This document shows positions 5,694 to 15,173 of a stretch of 36,485 bases of DNA, one piece after another. The notes beneath the pieces were generated by a model. That model worked only from the letters and a program-made list of their open reading frames with translations, was not told the DNA's origin and did no database searches. The position numbers and the translations under genes were made by a program. Position 1 is the first letter of the stretch, and each line of letters begins with the position of its first letter. The DNA comes from Tannerella forsythia (GTDB lineage Bacteria; Bacteroidota; Bacteroidia; Bacteroidales; Tannerellaceae): positions 1-36,485 of the forward strand of contig NZ_JUET01000093.1 in NCBI RefSeq assembly GCF_001006485.1. The letters are read 5' to 3'.

Positions 5694-8600
5694 ATGAGAA
5701 GAAAAAAACTTTTTGGAGCGAGAAGCTTGCTTACACTCTTTCTGTGTATCTCGGCGTTTTCGCTCTCGGCGCAAACGATTACGGTGCGAGGTACCGTAAC
5801 CGATGATGGCCATGAACCGGTTATCGGGGCTACGGTCGTAGTAAAAGGAGATCCGTCGAAAGGTACAATAACCGATTTGGACGGGAATTATGTGTTGAAC
5901 GATGTGCCTTCCGATGGGATATTGACTTTCAGCTATGTAGGGCTTCAGCCACAGGATGTCCGCATAGAAGGACGCACGACGATTAATGTAGAGATGAAGA
6001 GCGATACGAAACTGCTGGACGAAGTGGTTGTCGTAGGATACGGTACAACGTCGAAACGGAAGACGACCTCGGCCGTATCGCAAGTCAAAGCCGACGAACT
6101 AGCTAAGGTACCCGTGCCTAACATCACACAAAGTTTGGCAGGCCGTGCGCCGGGGTTAATCGTACAGCAATCAGGCGGTGGAGTCAACACCAAAGCCTCA
6201 ATCTCGATACGTGGTGGTGGCAGACCGTTATACGTTATCGACGGAATCATTTGTGAAGAACGCGACTTTCAAAACCTGAACCCCGAAGACATCGATCAGA
6301 TGTCTGTTTTGAAAGACGCTTCGGCAACAGCAGTCTACGGTGCGCGTGCGGCCAATGGCATTATCCTGGTTAAAACGAAAGAAGGTAAAGCAGGCAGAAT
6401 CAATGTAGACTATAATTTCAATTATACCTTAAGCCAACCAGCCTATTTAGCCGAAAAACTCGATTCCTATACCGCGGCACTCTACGTAAACCGCGGCTTG
6501 CAATACGACGGCCGTGCTCCGCAGTATACGGAAAAAGATCTGCAGCTGTTTAGAGACGGTACTGATCCGCAAGGCCATCCGAATACGGACTGGCATAAGT
6601 TGACCATGCGTACCTTCTCTCCGGAAACACGACACAATCTTGCAGTTACCGGAGGTACCGAAACGATGAAGATATACGCCGGTCTGGGTTATTATAATCA
6701 GGAATCGATCTATCGTACCAATGCTAATAATATGCAACGCTACAACCTCCGAACGAATATTGAGGCCGATATTAAATCAATTGGTCTGAAAGTGATTTCC
6801 GGAATTGATGCCTATATTGTCAATACCGTCGAACCGGCTACCACAGACGGTCGCGGTTACTACTTCACCTGGTCACACATCCAAAACAAACGACCGATGG
6901 AAGCAGCATATAATCCCTTCGGACAAATATACAGCGGAACGACTGATAACCCGTTGGTGGATATCAGTAGCGATGGCGGATATTATGCTTCGAAGGAAAA
7001 TACGGTCAGAGCAAATTTGAATCTTGAGTGGAGCCTTCCCTGGGTTACCGGATTAAAGATGAAAGCTATCGGAAGTTATGGCGTCGTTAACGACCGTTAC
7101 AAATCATGGAATAAAAGTGCTCTGACGTACGATTGGGAAGGTAAACCCGCGACTCCGGGTAAACCGAATCTGAAAAAAGAAGCGAATCACCGCGACAATT
7201 TCAATGTGCAGCTCCTTGCCGACTATGCACGTACATTCAGCGAAGTACATACTATCGGTACAACCCTTGGCATGGAAGCCAGCGGCCGTGATTATGACAA
7301 TCTGGAAGCATCACGTAAAAACTATCTCTTCGACGTAGATCAAATGGGAGCCGGGCCAAGCAGCACGATGGAAAATGGTTCAGGCGAAGGCGCCGGCGAA
7401 CGCCGTGCCGCTTTTATCGGACGTCTTAAATACGATTACGCTTCCAAATACATGGTAGAACTCAATTGCCGTCATGACGGTAGCGACTATTTCCCGAAAG
7501 GCAATCGTTGGGGAACATTCTTCTCCGGCTCATTGGCATGGATGGCTTCGGACGAATGGTTCTGGGAAAACCTGAACCTGAACCGAATCTTTAATTTGTT
7601 TAAAATTCGCACTTCGTATGGTGAAATCGGTCAGGATTTTTTAGACCAAAACGGAGACGGCGTAGCCGACCGCTATACTTATCTGACTTCATACGGATTG
7701 AATCAGCGTGGCGCATACATCGGCAGCCAATGGGTGCCCGGCTTCAGCGAAGGGTCCTTAGTGAGTCCGGATATGACATGGTATACGACGAAAGACTTTA
7801 ACATCGGTTGGGATTTCGCGTCGTTGAACAGCCGTCTGTCCGGTTCGGTCGATTACTTTGCCAAAATAACGACAGGGTATCTGGCTACTCCTTCGAACAT
7901 TGGATATACCTCTCCGCTGGGTAAGAATCTGCCCGTTGTGAAATCAGACGGTGAAAACATCCGACGCGGTTTCGAATTCGTATTGCAATGGAAAGATAAA
8001 ATCGGTGACTTGTACTATGGCCTTTCATCCAATATGACGTTATATGACGAGCGTTGGAACAGAAACCCCAACGAAGCGGAAACATCGTTGAAGAACCCGT
8101 ACAAACGGAATACGCAGGTAGGCCCCAATTCAGGCAATCTATACCGCAATCTGGGGTATTACCGTAACTACGAAGATGTACTTAATTCACCGAAACGCAA
8201 CGGTTCTGTCAATCTGATGGCAGGAGACTTGAAATACTACGACTTCAATGGTGACGGTAAGATAGACGGTGATGACCAAATACGTTCGGGCGCCGGAAAT
8301 AAACCGAGAGCGAACTTCGGCTTTGCTGCCGATCTGAGCTATAAAGGCTTTTATATGAATATGCTTTGGCAAGGCGCAAGCAACTATAACTTCTACATTG
8401 CTTCAATTCTTCAAGGAGGAAACAGTAATTACCTGCCGGTAATCTACAAATTCCAAACCGATATCTGGGCACCGGACAATACGGAAGCTCTGTATCCCCG
8501 TCAGCATGCTTCGGCAGGTTATAACGGAAACAATAACTTTGTCGGCTCCGACTTTTGGTTGGTCAACGCGCATTATCTCCGCCTCAAAAACATGTCAATC

Positions 8601-8795
8601 GGTTATGATTTCAAACATAAATGGCTGAAGAAAACAGCTTGGCTCTCCAAGTGCGTTTTATCCCTTTCCGGATATAATCTTCTTACTTTCAGCCCGGCCA
8701 AAAAACATGAATTCGACCCCGAGGCCGGCGAAGGGACAGGATATACGTATCCAGTTTCAAGAGTGTATACCGTCAGTTTAAATATCGGTTTTTAA
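5694..8795 (+). CDS. SusC/RagA-family TonB-dependent outer-membrane channel (first cassette pair)
   Basis: 1033 residues. A signal peptide ends near residue 27 (SAFSLSAQ). A carboxypeptidase-D-like N-terminal domain covers about 28-105, and the TonB box LDEVVVVGYG lies at 108-117. A plug (with SIRGGG and a conserved YVIDGI) and a 22-strand-type barrel follow, ending in aromatic SLNIGF. No FecR-interacting signalling domain precedes the plug, so control by an anti-sigma factor is unlikely. SusC channels import oligosaccharides or peptides with a SusD lid, here 24 bp downstream. Residues 1-118 are identical to the second cassette SusC except for two positions, whereas the rest is a different lineage. 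No enzyme genes accompany it, so the substrate is unknown. Confidence 0.93.
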   Translation: MRRKKLFGARSLLTLFLCISAFSLSAQTITVRGTVTDDGHEPVIGATVVVKGDPSKGTITDLDGNYVLNDVPSDGILTFSYVGLQPQDVRIEGRTTINVEMKSDTKLLDEVVVVGYGTTSKRKTTSAVSQVKADELAKVPVPNITQSLAGRAPGLIVQQSGGGVNTKASISIRGGGRPLYVIDGIICEERDFQNLNPEDIDQMSVLKDASATAVYGARAANGIILVKTKEGKAGRINVDYNFNYTLSQPAYLAEKLDSYTAALYVNRGLQYDGRAPQYTEKDLQLFRDGTDPQGHPNTDWHKLTMRTFSPETRHNLAVTGGTETMKIYAGLGYYNQESIYRTNANNMQRYNLRTNIEADIKSIGLKVISGIDAYIVNTVEPATTDGRGYYFTWSHIQNKRPMEAAYNPFGQIYSGTTDNPLVDISSDGGYYASKENTVRANLNLEWSLPWVTGLKMKAIGSYGVVNDRYKSWNKSALTYDWEGKPATPGKPNLKKEANHRDNFNVQLLADYARTFSEVHTIGTTLGMEASGRDYDNLEASRKNYLFDVDQMGAGPSSTMENGSGEGAGERRAAFIGRLKYDYASKYMVELNCRHDGSDYFPKGNRWGTFFSGSLAWMASDEWFWENLNLNRIFNLFKIRTSYGEIGQDFLDQNGDGVADRYTYLTSYGLNQRGAYIGSQWVPGFSEGSLVSPDMTWYTTKDFNIGWDFASLNSRLSGSVDYFAKITTGYLATPSNIGYTSPLGKNLPVVKSDGENIRRGFEFVLQWKDKIGDLYYGLSSNMTLYDERWNRNPNEAETSLKNPYKRNTQVGPNSGNLYRNLGYYRNYEDVLNSPKRNGSVNLMAGDLKYYDFNGDGKIDGDDQIRSGAGNKPRANFGFAADLSYKGFYMNMLWQGASNYNFYIASILQGGNSNYLPVIYKFQTDIWAPDNTEALYPRQHASAGYNGNNNFVGSDFWLVNAHYLRLKNMSIGYDFKHKWLKKTAWLSKCVLSLSGYNLLTFSPAKKHEFDPEAGEGTGYTYPVSRVYTVSLNIGF

Positions 8796-8819
8796 CTAAT
8801 AAACTAAAGATATAAAGAA

Positions 8820-10679
8820 ATGAAATACAAAAATTATATGTCAGTCCTCCTCTTCACAGGAGTAATCGGACTGCAAAGCTGTGAAAGTTTTCTGGATACG
8901 TATCCCAAAGAAAGCTATGGTGACAATACGGTATGGACAAGTCAGGGAACTGTCGATGCGTTTGTTGTCAGTAATTATGGCCATGCCTGTGATCCTTACC
9001 TGAACTTTGCAACTTGGGATAAGACTTTTACCAATAATATGGTCAACTGCCGTACCTCTTGTCCGAACGAAGCCAGAGGATTGATGGAAAACACGTACGG
9101 TTGGGGATTGAACGACCGTTTTGGAGCGATTCGTAACTGCAACCTGATCATCGAAAAAGTGGCGGAATCTTCCGTATTAGACGAAACGTATAAGAAACGT
9201 TACACGGCCGAAGCCAAAATGATGCGAGCGATGATCTATTATGATCTGGCACGCAAGGGCGGACGATATATTTGGGTGGACAAGGTGCTGAAAACAAATG
9301 ACGAATTTAACATTCCACTTACGAAAGACATCGTGGAAAGTTATAGTCATATCTTGAAAGACCTGCGTGAAGCCATCCCGAACTTGCCGACGAAAGTCGT
9401 CGCCGGACGTTTGAATAAAAATGCCGGACTCGCATTCCTGTCCGAAGTTTGTCTTACAGCTGCGGCCTATACGAATGACGCAGCTGCGTTACAAAACGGA
9501 AAGAGCCTTTATCAGGAAACCGTCGATGCCGTCAATGCCATCTCCCATGTTTCGTTAGACCCTAATTACGAAAACATGTTTAATCAGAACGGCGCGTATA
9601 GTTCTCCCGAAATCATTCTGGCTCGATACTGGAGTGCAGACAATACACAGATGATGCACACCGATATGATTAACCTCGTCTCGAACGTACTGAACAGCAA
9701 ATTAGAAGTTACCAATTGCGGACCGCTCTTTAAAAAAGCCGACATCTTTGAATGCTGGTTGGACCATACTCCGAGCCAAAATCTCGTAGACGACTATTTG
9801 GTCGTTGATCAGAAAAGCGGAAAAGCTGTTCGTTGGTATGAGGCTTCGCAGTTTACAGAAAACACGAAACCGTTGAGCCGTGCCGAAGCATTGTCGAAAA
9901 TCGAACATAAAGAGGAAGCGGAACTCGTAGAAGGACATTTCAAGGCTTTCGAAGTGAAGACACCGGGAACGAATATCAGCGATCTGATGTATAAACATCG
10001 TGACAAACGTTTCGATGCATCCATCATTCATGACGGATCGGTGTTCCTGGGCGAAGACATTACCACATACAGTCATGGCAATACGAGCCGCTGGGCTACT
10101 GCACGCTATGCAGCAGACCATGTACCGTTGACCAACTACGCTACGCGTAAATATATTTATACCAATATGACTCCACGTCCTTTTTACAATGTCTATACGA
10201 ACTATCATAAGATATTGTTCCGTTACGGACGTGCATTGTTGAACAAAACGGAAGCTTTGCTCCGACTAAATAAAGTATCGGAAGCTGTCACCGTGCTGAA
10301 TCAGACCCGAACGGTACATGGGGGGCTACCTGCTTCGCAGGCCTCAACAGCAGCAGAAACATGGAAAGATTATAAAATCGAACGTCGAGTGGAACTGTTC
10401 TGGGAAGGCGACTTTTATTTCAGTCTCTTACGCTGGGGTAAGTATGGTCACGAAGCGAATGATGGTAAAGCACCGGGAAGCGTAATCGATGAGTTGAAAC
10501 AACCGGCTACGTTTGTCGAAATTAAAACGGATCGTTCAGCAATGTATGTCGGACAGGTGCAATTGCAAAACAATCAACGCAGATTTGACGTCCGTTCTTA
10601 TCTGTTCCCAATAACCAAATCGGTTATTCAAGCCAACTCAGCCATATCGGATGCGGATCAAAATCCGGGCTGGGAATAA
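8820..10679 (+). CDS. SusD/RagB-family surface lipoprotein (first cassette pair)
   Basis: 619 residues with a lipoprotein signal ending LQSC (Cys21) and the usual SusD start CESFLDTYPKE. A helical TPR-like region and the typical SusD ending follow (FPITKSVIQANSAI, then QNPGWE). SusD proteins sit on the cell surface as a hinged lid over their SusC channel and help capture ligand. The gene lies 24 bp after the SusC gene and 36 bp before a further lipoprotein gene, forming one operon. Substrate not deducible. Confidence 0.92.
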   Translation: MKYKNYMSVLLFTGVIGLQSCESFLDTYPKESYGDNTVWTSQGTVDAFVVSNYGHACDPYLNFATWDKTFTNNMVNCRTSCPNEARGLMENTYGWGLNDRFGAIRNCNLIIEKVAESSVLDETYKKRYTAEAKMMRAMIYYDLARKGGRYIWVDKVLKTNDEFNIPLTKDIVESYSHILKDLREAIPNLPTKVVAGRLNKNAGLAFLSEVCLTAAAYTNDAAALQNGKSLYQETVDAVNAISHVSLDPNYENMFNQNGAYSSPEIILARYWSADNTQMMHTDMINLVSNVLNSKLEVTNCGPLFKKADIFECWLDHTPSQNLVDDYLVVDQKSGKAVRWYEASQFTENTKPLSRAEALSKIEHKEEAELVEGHFKAFEVKTPGTNISDLMYKHRDKRFDASIIHDGSVFLGEDITTYSHGNTSRWATARYAADHVPLTNYATRKYIYTNMTPRPFYNVYTNYHKILFRYGRALLNKTEALLRLNKVSEAVTVLNQTRTVHGGLPASQASTAAETWKDYKIERRVELFWEGDFYFSLLRWGKYGHEANDGKAPGSVIDELKQPATFVEIKTDRSAMYVGQVQLQNNQRRFDVRSYLFPITKSVIQANSAISDADQNPGWE

Positions 10680-10715
10680 TTCGTCAGATTATGAATTGAT
10701 AAAAAAGATACTAAA

Positions 10716-11183
10716 ATGAAACATACAGTAAGTAAATGGTTGGTAATGCTTTTATGCATACCCTTTGTAATAGCATGCGATTGGGAAGAACTTCCGGCAT
10801 ACGAAGAAGCTGAAATCAGCGCCGTACAGTTCTATTATCGTTGGGCGAGCGACATCAAAGACCCGATTACAGGAGAACCTGTCGTGAAAGAGCAACGATT
10901 GGATACGTCGAACAAGGTCGATCAGACAAAAGCGACGATTGAGGTCACGGTAACAGTTCCTGATGCAAAAGGAGATTTCAATGAAACGATACGTTCTCAG
11001 GTGTCGGCCGGTAAATTATGGGGACAGGTAACTGTTTCTACTGCTGCACGTATTACTCCGATTGAAGGAAGTGCCCCGCTGGGAACCCCGGACAATTGGA
11101 GCCAGGAACGTAAGTTCCGGGTGACAGCTGCTAATGGAAAGAATAAAGACTGGACGATCAAAATCGTACAGTTTAGGAAGTAA
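10716..11183 (+). CDS. DUF5018-like surface lipoprotein, SusE-type position
   Basis: 155 residues with a lipoprotein signal ending FVIAC (Cys21). The body is beta-rich and ends with RKFRVTAANGKNKDWTIKIV, the kind of strand pattern seen at the end of DUF5018-type domains in Bacteroidales PUL lipoproteins. Its position after SusD is where surface glycan-binding proteins (SusE/F-type) usually lie, so ligand binding at the surface is likely. It is shorter than most such proteins and has only one recognisable domain. A strong terminator follows 21 bp after the stop. Confidence 0.6.
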   Translation: MKHTVSKWLVMLLCIPFVIACDWEELPAYEEAEISAVQFYYRWASDIKDPITGEPVVKEQRLDTSNKVDQTKATIEVTVTVPDAKGDFNETIRSQVSAGKLWGQVTVSTAARITPIEGSAPLGTPDNWSQERKFRVTAANGKNKDWTIKIVQFRK

Positions 11184-11204
11184 AAAACAATTCTAAAAAT
11201 CAAG

Positions 11205-11245
11205 TAGGAGGAAAACCTTTTTCATTTTCCTCCTATTTTCATTTT
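11205..11245 (+). terminator. Intrinsic terminator after the first SusCD operon
   Basis: An 11-bp perfect stem, taggaggaaaa (11205-11215) with ttttcctccta (11225-11235), has a 9-base loop and is followed by attttcatttt. It separates the first operon from the second module. Confidence 0.75.
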
Positions 11246-11400
11246 CCGGGCTCTCACACTACCGCACGTGGGGGTGGGGTTTTGCATTCGGTTTCTTGGC
11301 AAAGGTGTCTCATATGGGCAATATGACACCCACCTCTGTCTGAATGTACTCTTCTGCTTCCTCTTTGCACTCTCCTATTAGTTTCGACATGCAACCTCTT
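11246..11400. other. Gap between operons with a possible group II intron end
   Basis: Read on the minus strand, 11246-11300 contains ACGTGCGGTAGTGTGAGAGC. This resembles the 3' part of bacterial group II introns (domain V and following GTGTGAGAG motif). No reverse transcriptase gene remains. A further imperfect hairpin (ggtgtctcatat/atatgacacc) is at 11305-11334. The intron reading is tentative. There is no gene in the stretch. Confidence 0.25.
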
Positions 11401-11476
11401 CATGCATACATCACTCTCCACAAAAAAAATGTTATATAACATATAACGCCACGGGGAGCATTAAAAAAAATTACTC

Positions 11477-11484
11477 TATCTTTG
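11477..11484 (+). promoter_or_regulatory. Bacteroidales -7 promoter box for the second SusC operon
   Basis: TATCTTTG, the same consensus box as at 5241, about 25 bases before the upstream ORF. The surrounding sequence differs from copy 1 at several positions, but the box is unchanged. Confidence 0.55.
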
Positions 11485-11508
11485 CAGCCTCAACACACTA
11501 AAAAGAGA

Positions 11509-11622
11509 ATGAATTTCGATACAAACGAGTTGTACTTGTCAATCCCAAGAAGTTATTTTCCGGCGAAACAAAACGCTTTCAACTTCTTAATAAATATTAA
11601 TGACGGGGGGGGGGGTATTTAA
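11509..11622 (+). CDS. 37-codon upstream ORF in the second SusC leader
   Basis: Counterpart of the 38-codon ORF at 5273. One codon is missing after MNFDT, several changes are silent, and the end reads NINDGGGGI then TAA. The stop is kept although the G run is 11 instead of 9, because the following base pair changed in compensation (GGT here, TGT in copy 1). This preserved frame is the main evidence that the peptide is made. No membrane segment or known motif. Confidence 0.45.
   Translation: MNFDTNELYLSIPRSYFPAKQNAFNFLININDGGGGI
11605..11615 (+). repeat. Homopolymer of 11 G at the end of the upstream ORF
   Basis: Eleven consecutive G, compared with nine in copy 1. It is the longest homopolymer noticed on the plus strand in the window and a likely site of replication slippage. 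Confidence 0.8.
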
Positions 11623-11704
11623 TAAACTTTTATTTATTAAATAATACTTCTTCCGAATCATTTTTTTTCCCTTCTAATATTTTCATCATCTTTTCATATG
11701 GTTT

Positions 11705-11738
11705 CCGGCCGGCAGCCGGTCTGCCAACTTTGTTTTTT
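11705..11738 (+). promoter_or_regulatory. Second copy of the alternative hairpins plus T run
   Basis: Stem A is 11705-11709 with 11715-11719. Stem B is 11711-11715 with 11721-11725, followed by six T at 11733-11738. All bases involved are identical to copy 1. As the whole leader is nearly identical here, conservation alone is weak evidence. Confidence 0.3.
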
Positions 11739-11923
11739 AATCGGGCTAAATCGTCGCGGCATGCTGTGCGGATGAGGGGGAGGACTCTCCTCTCCGCAAG
11801 GTATGGCTTCACGACGTGCGAAGACTCCCCGTTTTCCCGAATCATTTCCATACGCTGCAGTTTTCAACTGAAACTAAAATCGACGAACTATCATCAATTG
11901 TATAACGAATCAATTAAAAAAGC

Positions 11924-14900
11924 ATGAGAAGAAAAAAACTTTTTGGAGCGAGAAGCTTGCTTACACTCTTTCTGTGTATCTCGGCGTTTTCGCTCTCGGC
12001 GCAAACGATTACGGTGCGAGGCATCGTGACCGATGATGGCCATGAACCGGTTATCGGGGCTACGGTCGTAGTAAAAGGAGATCCGTCGAAAGGTACAATA
12101 ACCGATTTGGACGGGAATTATGTGTTGAACAATGTGCCTTCCGATGGGATATTGACTTTCAGCTATGTAGGGCTTCAGCCACAGGATGTCCGCATAGAAG
12201 GACGCACGACGATTAACGTGGAGATGAAAAGTGATACGAAACTGCTGGATGAGGTGGTAGTGGTAGGGTATGGCACCCAGAAGAAAGTCAACGTGACGGG
12301 AGCTGTCAGCATGATTAATGCCGACGCTATCGAAGCACGTCCCGTGGCCAACGTATCTCAGGCTCTGCAGGGAGCTATTCCGGGCCTGAATTTGACTACC
12401 AGCTCCAATGGCGGCGACCTGAACACCGCTATGCGTATCAACATCCGCGGTACGGGTACCATCGGCGATGGCTCTGTGGACAGTCCGCTGATTCTGATCG
12501 ACGGTATCGAAGGCGATATGAACACGCTGAATCCGAACGACATCGAGTCGGTCTCCGTATTGAAAGATGCCGCTTCGGCTTCTATCTACGGTTCGAGGGC
12601 TGCGTTCGGTGTCATCCTCATCACAACCAAGAGCGGCAAGTCCGGAAAGGTGAAGGTGAACTATTCGGGCGACATGCGCTTCAGCACCGCCACCCAACTG
12701 CCCGATATGGTAGACTCTTATTCCTTTGCCTCATACTTCAACCGGGCTTCCGTTAATGCCGGAGGTCCTAATCAGTTCAACAAGGAAACCATGGAAAGGA
12801 TACAAAAATTCCTGCGTGGCGAATACACAGACCCCTCCAAACCCGAATATTACGGCACAATAGCCGATCCCAAAAGCGGAAAATGGAAAGACTATACCGG
12901 CGCATTTGCCAACACCGACTGGTTCAGCGAGTTTTATAAGAAAAACGTTCCTTCTACCCAGCACAACCTCAGCTTGAGCGGAGGAACGGAAAAGTTCAAC
13001 TGGTCGGTCAGCGGGAGTGTCCTCAACCAGAACGGTCTCATCCGCCACGGACACGACGAGCTGAACCGCTACACCATGAACAGTAAACTCTCGGCCGAGC
13101 TGGCTAAGTGGGCACGACTGGAATACTCCATCAAATGGACGCGTACCGATTTTGAAAAACCCCAATACCTTACGGGGCTCTTCTTCCACAATATCGCACG
13201 CCGTTGGCCTACCTGCCCCGTCAAAGATCCTAACGGACATTGGTTTGAAGGTATGGAAATCGCCGAGCTGGAAGATGGCGGTATCTATCAGGAACACAAA
13301 GATCACTTCACCCAGCAGGTGAAGTTTACCTTCAACCCGATCACAGGCTGGAACATCTATGCCGAAGGCGCCATGCGCACCCAAAACGAAAAATTCACCC
13401 GGAATGTCATTCCTGTCTACCATTACTATGTGAACAATACGCGGTTTATGCGCGATAGCGGCTATGGATCAACAACCTCCGTTTCCGACAATCGCTTCCG
13501 GCAGAATTACTACGCAGTCAATATGTACACCGACTACGTTCGCAGTTTCGGCAAACATAACGGTAAGCTGTTGCTGGGTGTCAACTACGAACGCTATGAT
13601 CAGGACAACTTGTGGGGCAGCGGCACCGATCTGACCACCTCTAACAAACCTTACCTGAGCCAGGCGCAAAAGGATAAGAAAAATGGCGATTCTTATTGGA
13701 ACCGTGCCACGGCCGGTTACTTCGGCCGGTTGAATTATGACTACGACGGTAAATACCTCCTTGAAGCCAATATCCGCTACGACGGTTCTTCACGTTTCGT
13801 GGGTGATAAGCGCTGGGCCTGGTTCCCCTCCTTCTCCGTAGGATACAACATTGCTCGCGAAGACTTCTTTGAAAAACTGACCGACAACATCAGCCTGCTG
13901 AAGCTGCGCACTTCGTGGGGGCAATTGGGTAACACCAGCTCCAGATATGACAGCTTTTGGGATTGGTATCCTTTCTATCAGCAGCAGAGCATCTCCTCAG
14001 CCAGTGGCGGATGGCTCATCAACGGTGAAAAACCCAATACTGCCTACATTCCCGGCATCGTTAACAGTAGTATGACTTGGGAAACGGTAGAAACGTGGGA
14101 CGTCGGTCTGGATTGGGCTGCGTTCAATAACCGCTTGACTGGCTCGTTCGATTGGTACAGCCGCACCACCAAAGATATGATCGGCCCTGCTCCGCGACTG
14201 GGCTCCGTATTGGGAACCAACGCTCCCAAAACCAACAACTGCGATATGCGTACTACCGGTTGGGAACTGGAAATAGGCTGGCGCGACCGGATACGCGACT
14301 TTAAGTACGGCGCACGCCTCAATCTTTCCGATGCACGTTCTAAGATTCTGAGATATCCCAATGAAACAGGAGATATTTACAGTTATTATAACGGGAAGTA
14401 TCTCAACGAAATCTGGGGATACGAAAGTGTCGGCATTGCCAAAACCGATGCCGAAATGGCCGAGTGGCTGAAAAAGAACAAACCCAATTGGGGCAGCAAC
14501 TGGGGAGCAGGCGACGTAATGTTCAAGAACCTCGCAGACCGCAAGGATGCCAGTGGTAAAATCATCGACGAAGGTATTGTAAACAGCGGAAACAATACGT
14601 TGGACGATCATGGTGACCTGAAACGCATCGGTAACTCTACGCCGCGTTATCGCTTCGGTCTCAATCTGGATGCCGAATGGAAAGGCTTCGACTTTTCCAT
14701 CTTCTTCCAAGGTGTGTTGAAACGCGACTGGCATTTCGGTTCAGGCGACCCCTACTTTTGGGGGGCAGTGGGCAATGTGTGGCAAAGCGCAGCCTTTAAA
14801 GAACACATGGACTATTGGACACCGGAAAATACGGGAGCTTATTATCCGAAACCTTACTTTGGAGAAATCCGGAAGAACCAAGTTACACAGACGCGCTACC

Positions 14901-15151
14901 TGCAGGATGCTTCTTACATCCGTTGCAAGAATCTCCAGTTCGGGTACTCGCTGCCGCAGTCCGTTCTCCATCCCTCCGGTCTGAGCAACTGCCGCATCTA
15001 TGTATCGTGCGACAATCTGTTCACCCTCACCAGACTCTCCAGCATCTACGACCCGGAAGTATTCGGCAGTTATGGAGACGAAGGCTGGGGAGCAGCCAAA
15101 ACCTACCCGTTGCAAAGAACTGTTTCAGTGGGTGTAAACCTCAGTTTTTAA
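11924..15151 (+). CDS. SusC/RagA-family TonB-dependent outer-membrane channel (second cassette pair)
   Basis: 1075 residues. The signal peptide, N-terminal carboxypeptidase-D-like domain and TonB box LDEVVVVGYG (108-117) are shared with the first cassette SusC. From residue 119 on (QKKVNVTGAVSM) the plug and barrel are a different, longer lineage. The plug has the usual ALQGAIPGL, an IRGTG motif and a LILIDGIEGDMNTLNPNDI block. The barrel ends SVGVNLSF. Codon choice in the body is more GC-rich than in the shared head, consistent with a chimera. The SusD gene follows after 22 bp. No hydrolase is linked, so the imported nutrient is unknown. Confidence 0.93.
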   Translation: MRRKKLFGARSLLTLFLCISAFSLSAQTITVRGIVTDDGHEPVIGATVVVKGDPSKGTITDLDGNYVLNNVPSDGILTFSYVGLQPQDVRIEGRTTINVEMKSDTKLLDEVVVVGYGTQKKVNVTGAVSMINADAIEARPVANVSQALQGAIPGLNLTTSSNGGDLNTAMRINIRGTGTIGDGSVDSPLILIDGIEGDMNTLNPNDIESVSVLKDAASASIYGSRAAFGVILITTKSGKSGKVKVNYSGDMRFSTATQLPDMVDSYSFASYFNRASVNAGGPNQFNKETMERIQKFLRGEYTDPSKPEYYGTIADPKSGKWKDYTGAFANTDWFSEFYKKNVPSTQHNLSLSGGTEKFNWSVSGSVLNQNGLIRHGHDELNRYTMNSKLSAELAKWARLEYSIKWTRTDFEKPQYLTGLFFHNIARRWPTCPVKDPNGHWFEGMEIAELEDGGIYQEHKDHFTQQVKFTFNPITGWNIYAEGAMRTQNEKFTRNVIPVYHYYVNNTRFMRDSGYGSTTSVSDNRFRQNYYAVNMYTDYVRSFGKHNGKLLLGVNYERYDQDNLWGSGTDLTTSNKPYLSQAQKDKKNGDSYWNRATAGYFGRLNYDYDGKYLLEANIRYDGSSRFVGDKRWAWFPSFSVGYNIAREDFFEKLTDNISLLKLRTSWGQLGNTSSRYDSFWDWYPFYQQQSISSASGGWLINGEKPNTAYIPGIVNSSMTWETVETWDVGLDWAAFNNRLTGSFDWYSRTTKDMIGPAPRLGSVLGTNAPKTNNCDMRTTGWELEIGWRDRIRDFKYGARLNLSDARSKILRYPNETGDIYSYYNGKYLNEIWGYESVGIAKTDAEMAEWLKKNKPNWGSNWGAGDVMFKNLADRKDASGKIIDEGIVNSGNNTLDDHGDLKRIGNSTPRYRFGLNLDAEWKGFDFSIFFQGVLKRDWHFGSGDPYFWGAVGNVWQSAAFKEHMDYWTPENTGAYYPKPYFGEIRKNQVTQTRYLQDASYIRCKNLQFGYSLPQSVLHPSGLSNCRIYVSCDNLFTLTRLSSIYDPEVFGSYGDEGWGAAKTYPLQRTVSVGVNLSF

Positions 15152-15173
15152 TCATCTAAAGAAAAAAAAACGT

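Larger units (their letters stand above)
5166..5985 (+). repeat. Direct repeat copy 1: promoter, leader and SusC N-terminus
   Basis: From catgcat at 5166 to about codon 97 of the SusC gene, the sequence matches 11401-12215. Most of the leader and the first roughly 290 coding bases are almost identical. The part covering the small upstream ORF is clearly more diverged. The repeat starts 8 bp after the MITE-like element. Confidence 0.8.
11401..12215 (+). repeat. Direct repeat copy 2: promoter, leader and SusC N-terminus
   Basis: Matches 5166-5985 in the same orientation. Within the SusC coding part there are only a few base differences up to about codon 97. Then, over the next 20 codons, there are about 11 silent differences although the amino acids stay the same, marking the end of the recent common segment. 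Confidence 0.8.

Noticed and set aside
11894-14734. Long minus-strand ORFs opposite the second SusC gene
   Set aside because: Antisense shadows of an intact SusC gene; composition is rich in His, Arg and Val without any fold signature.
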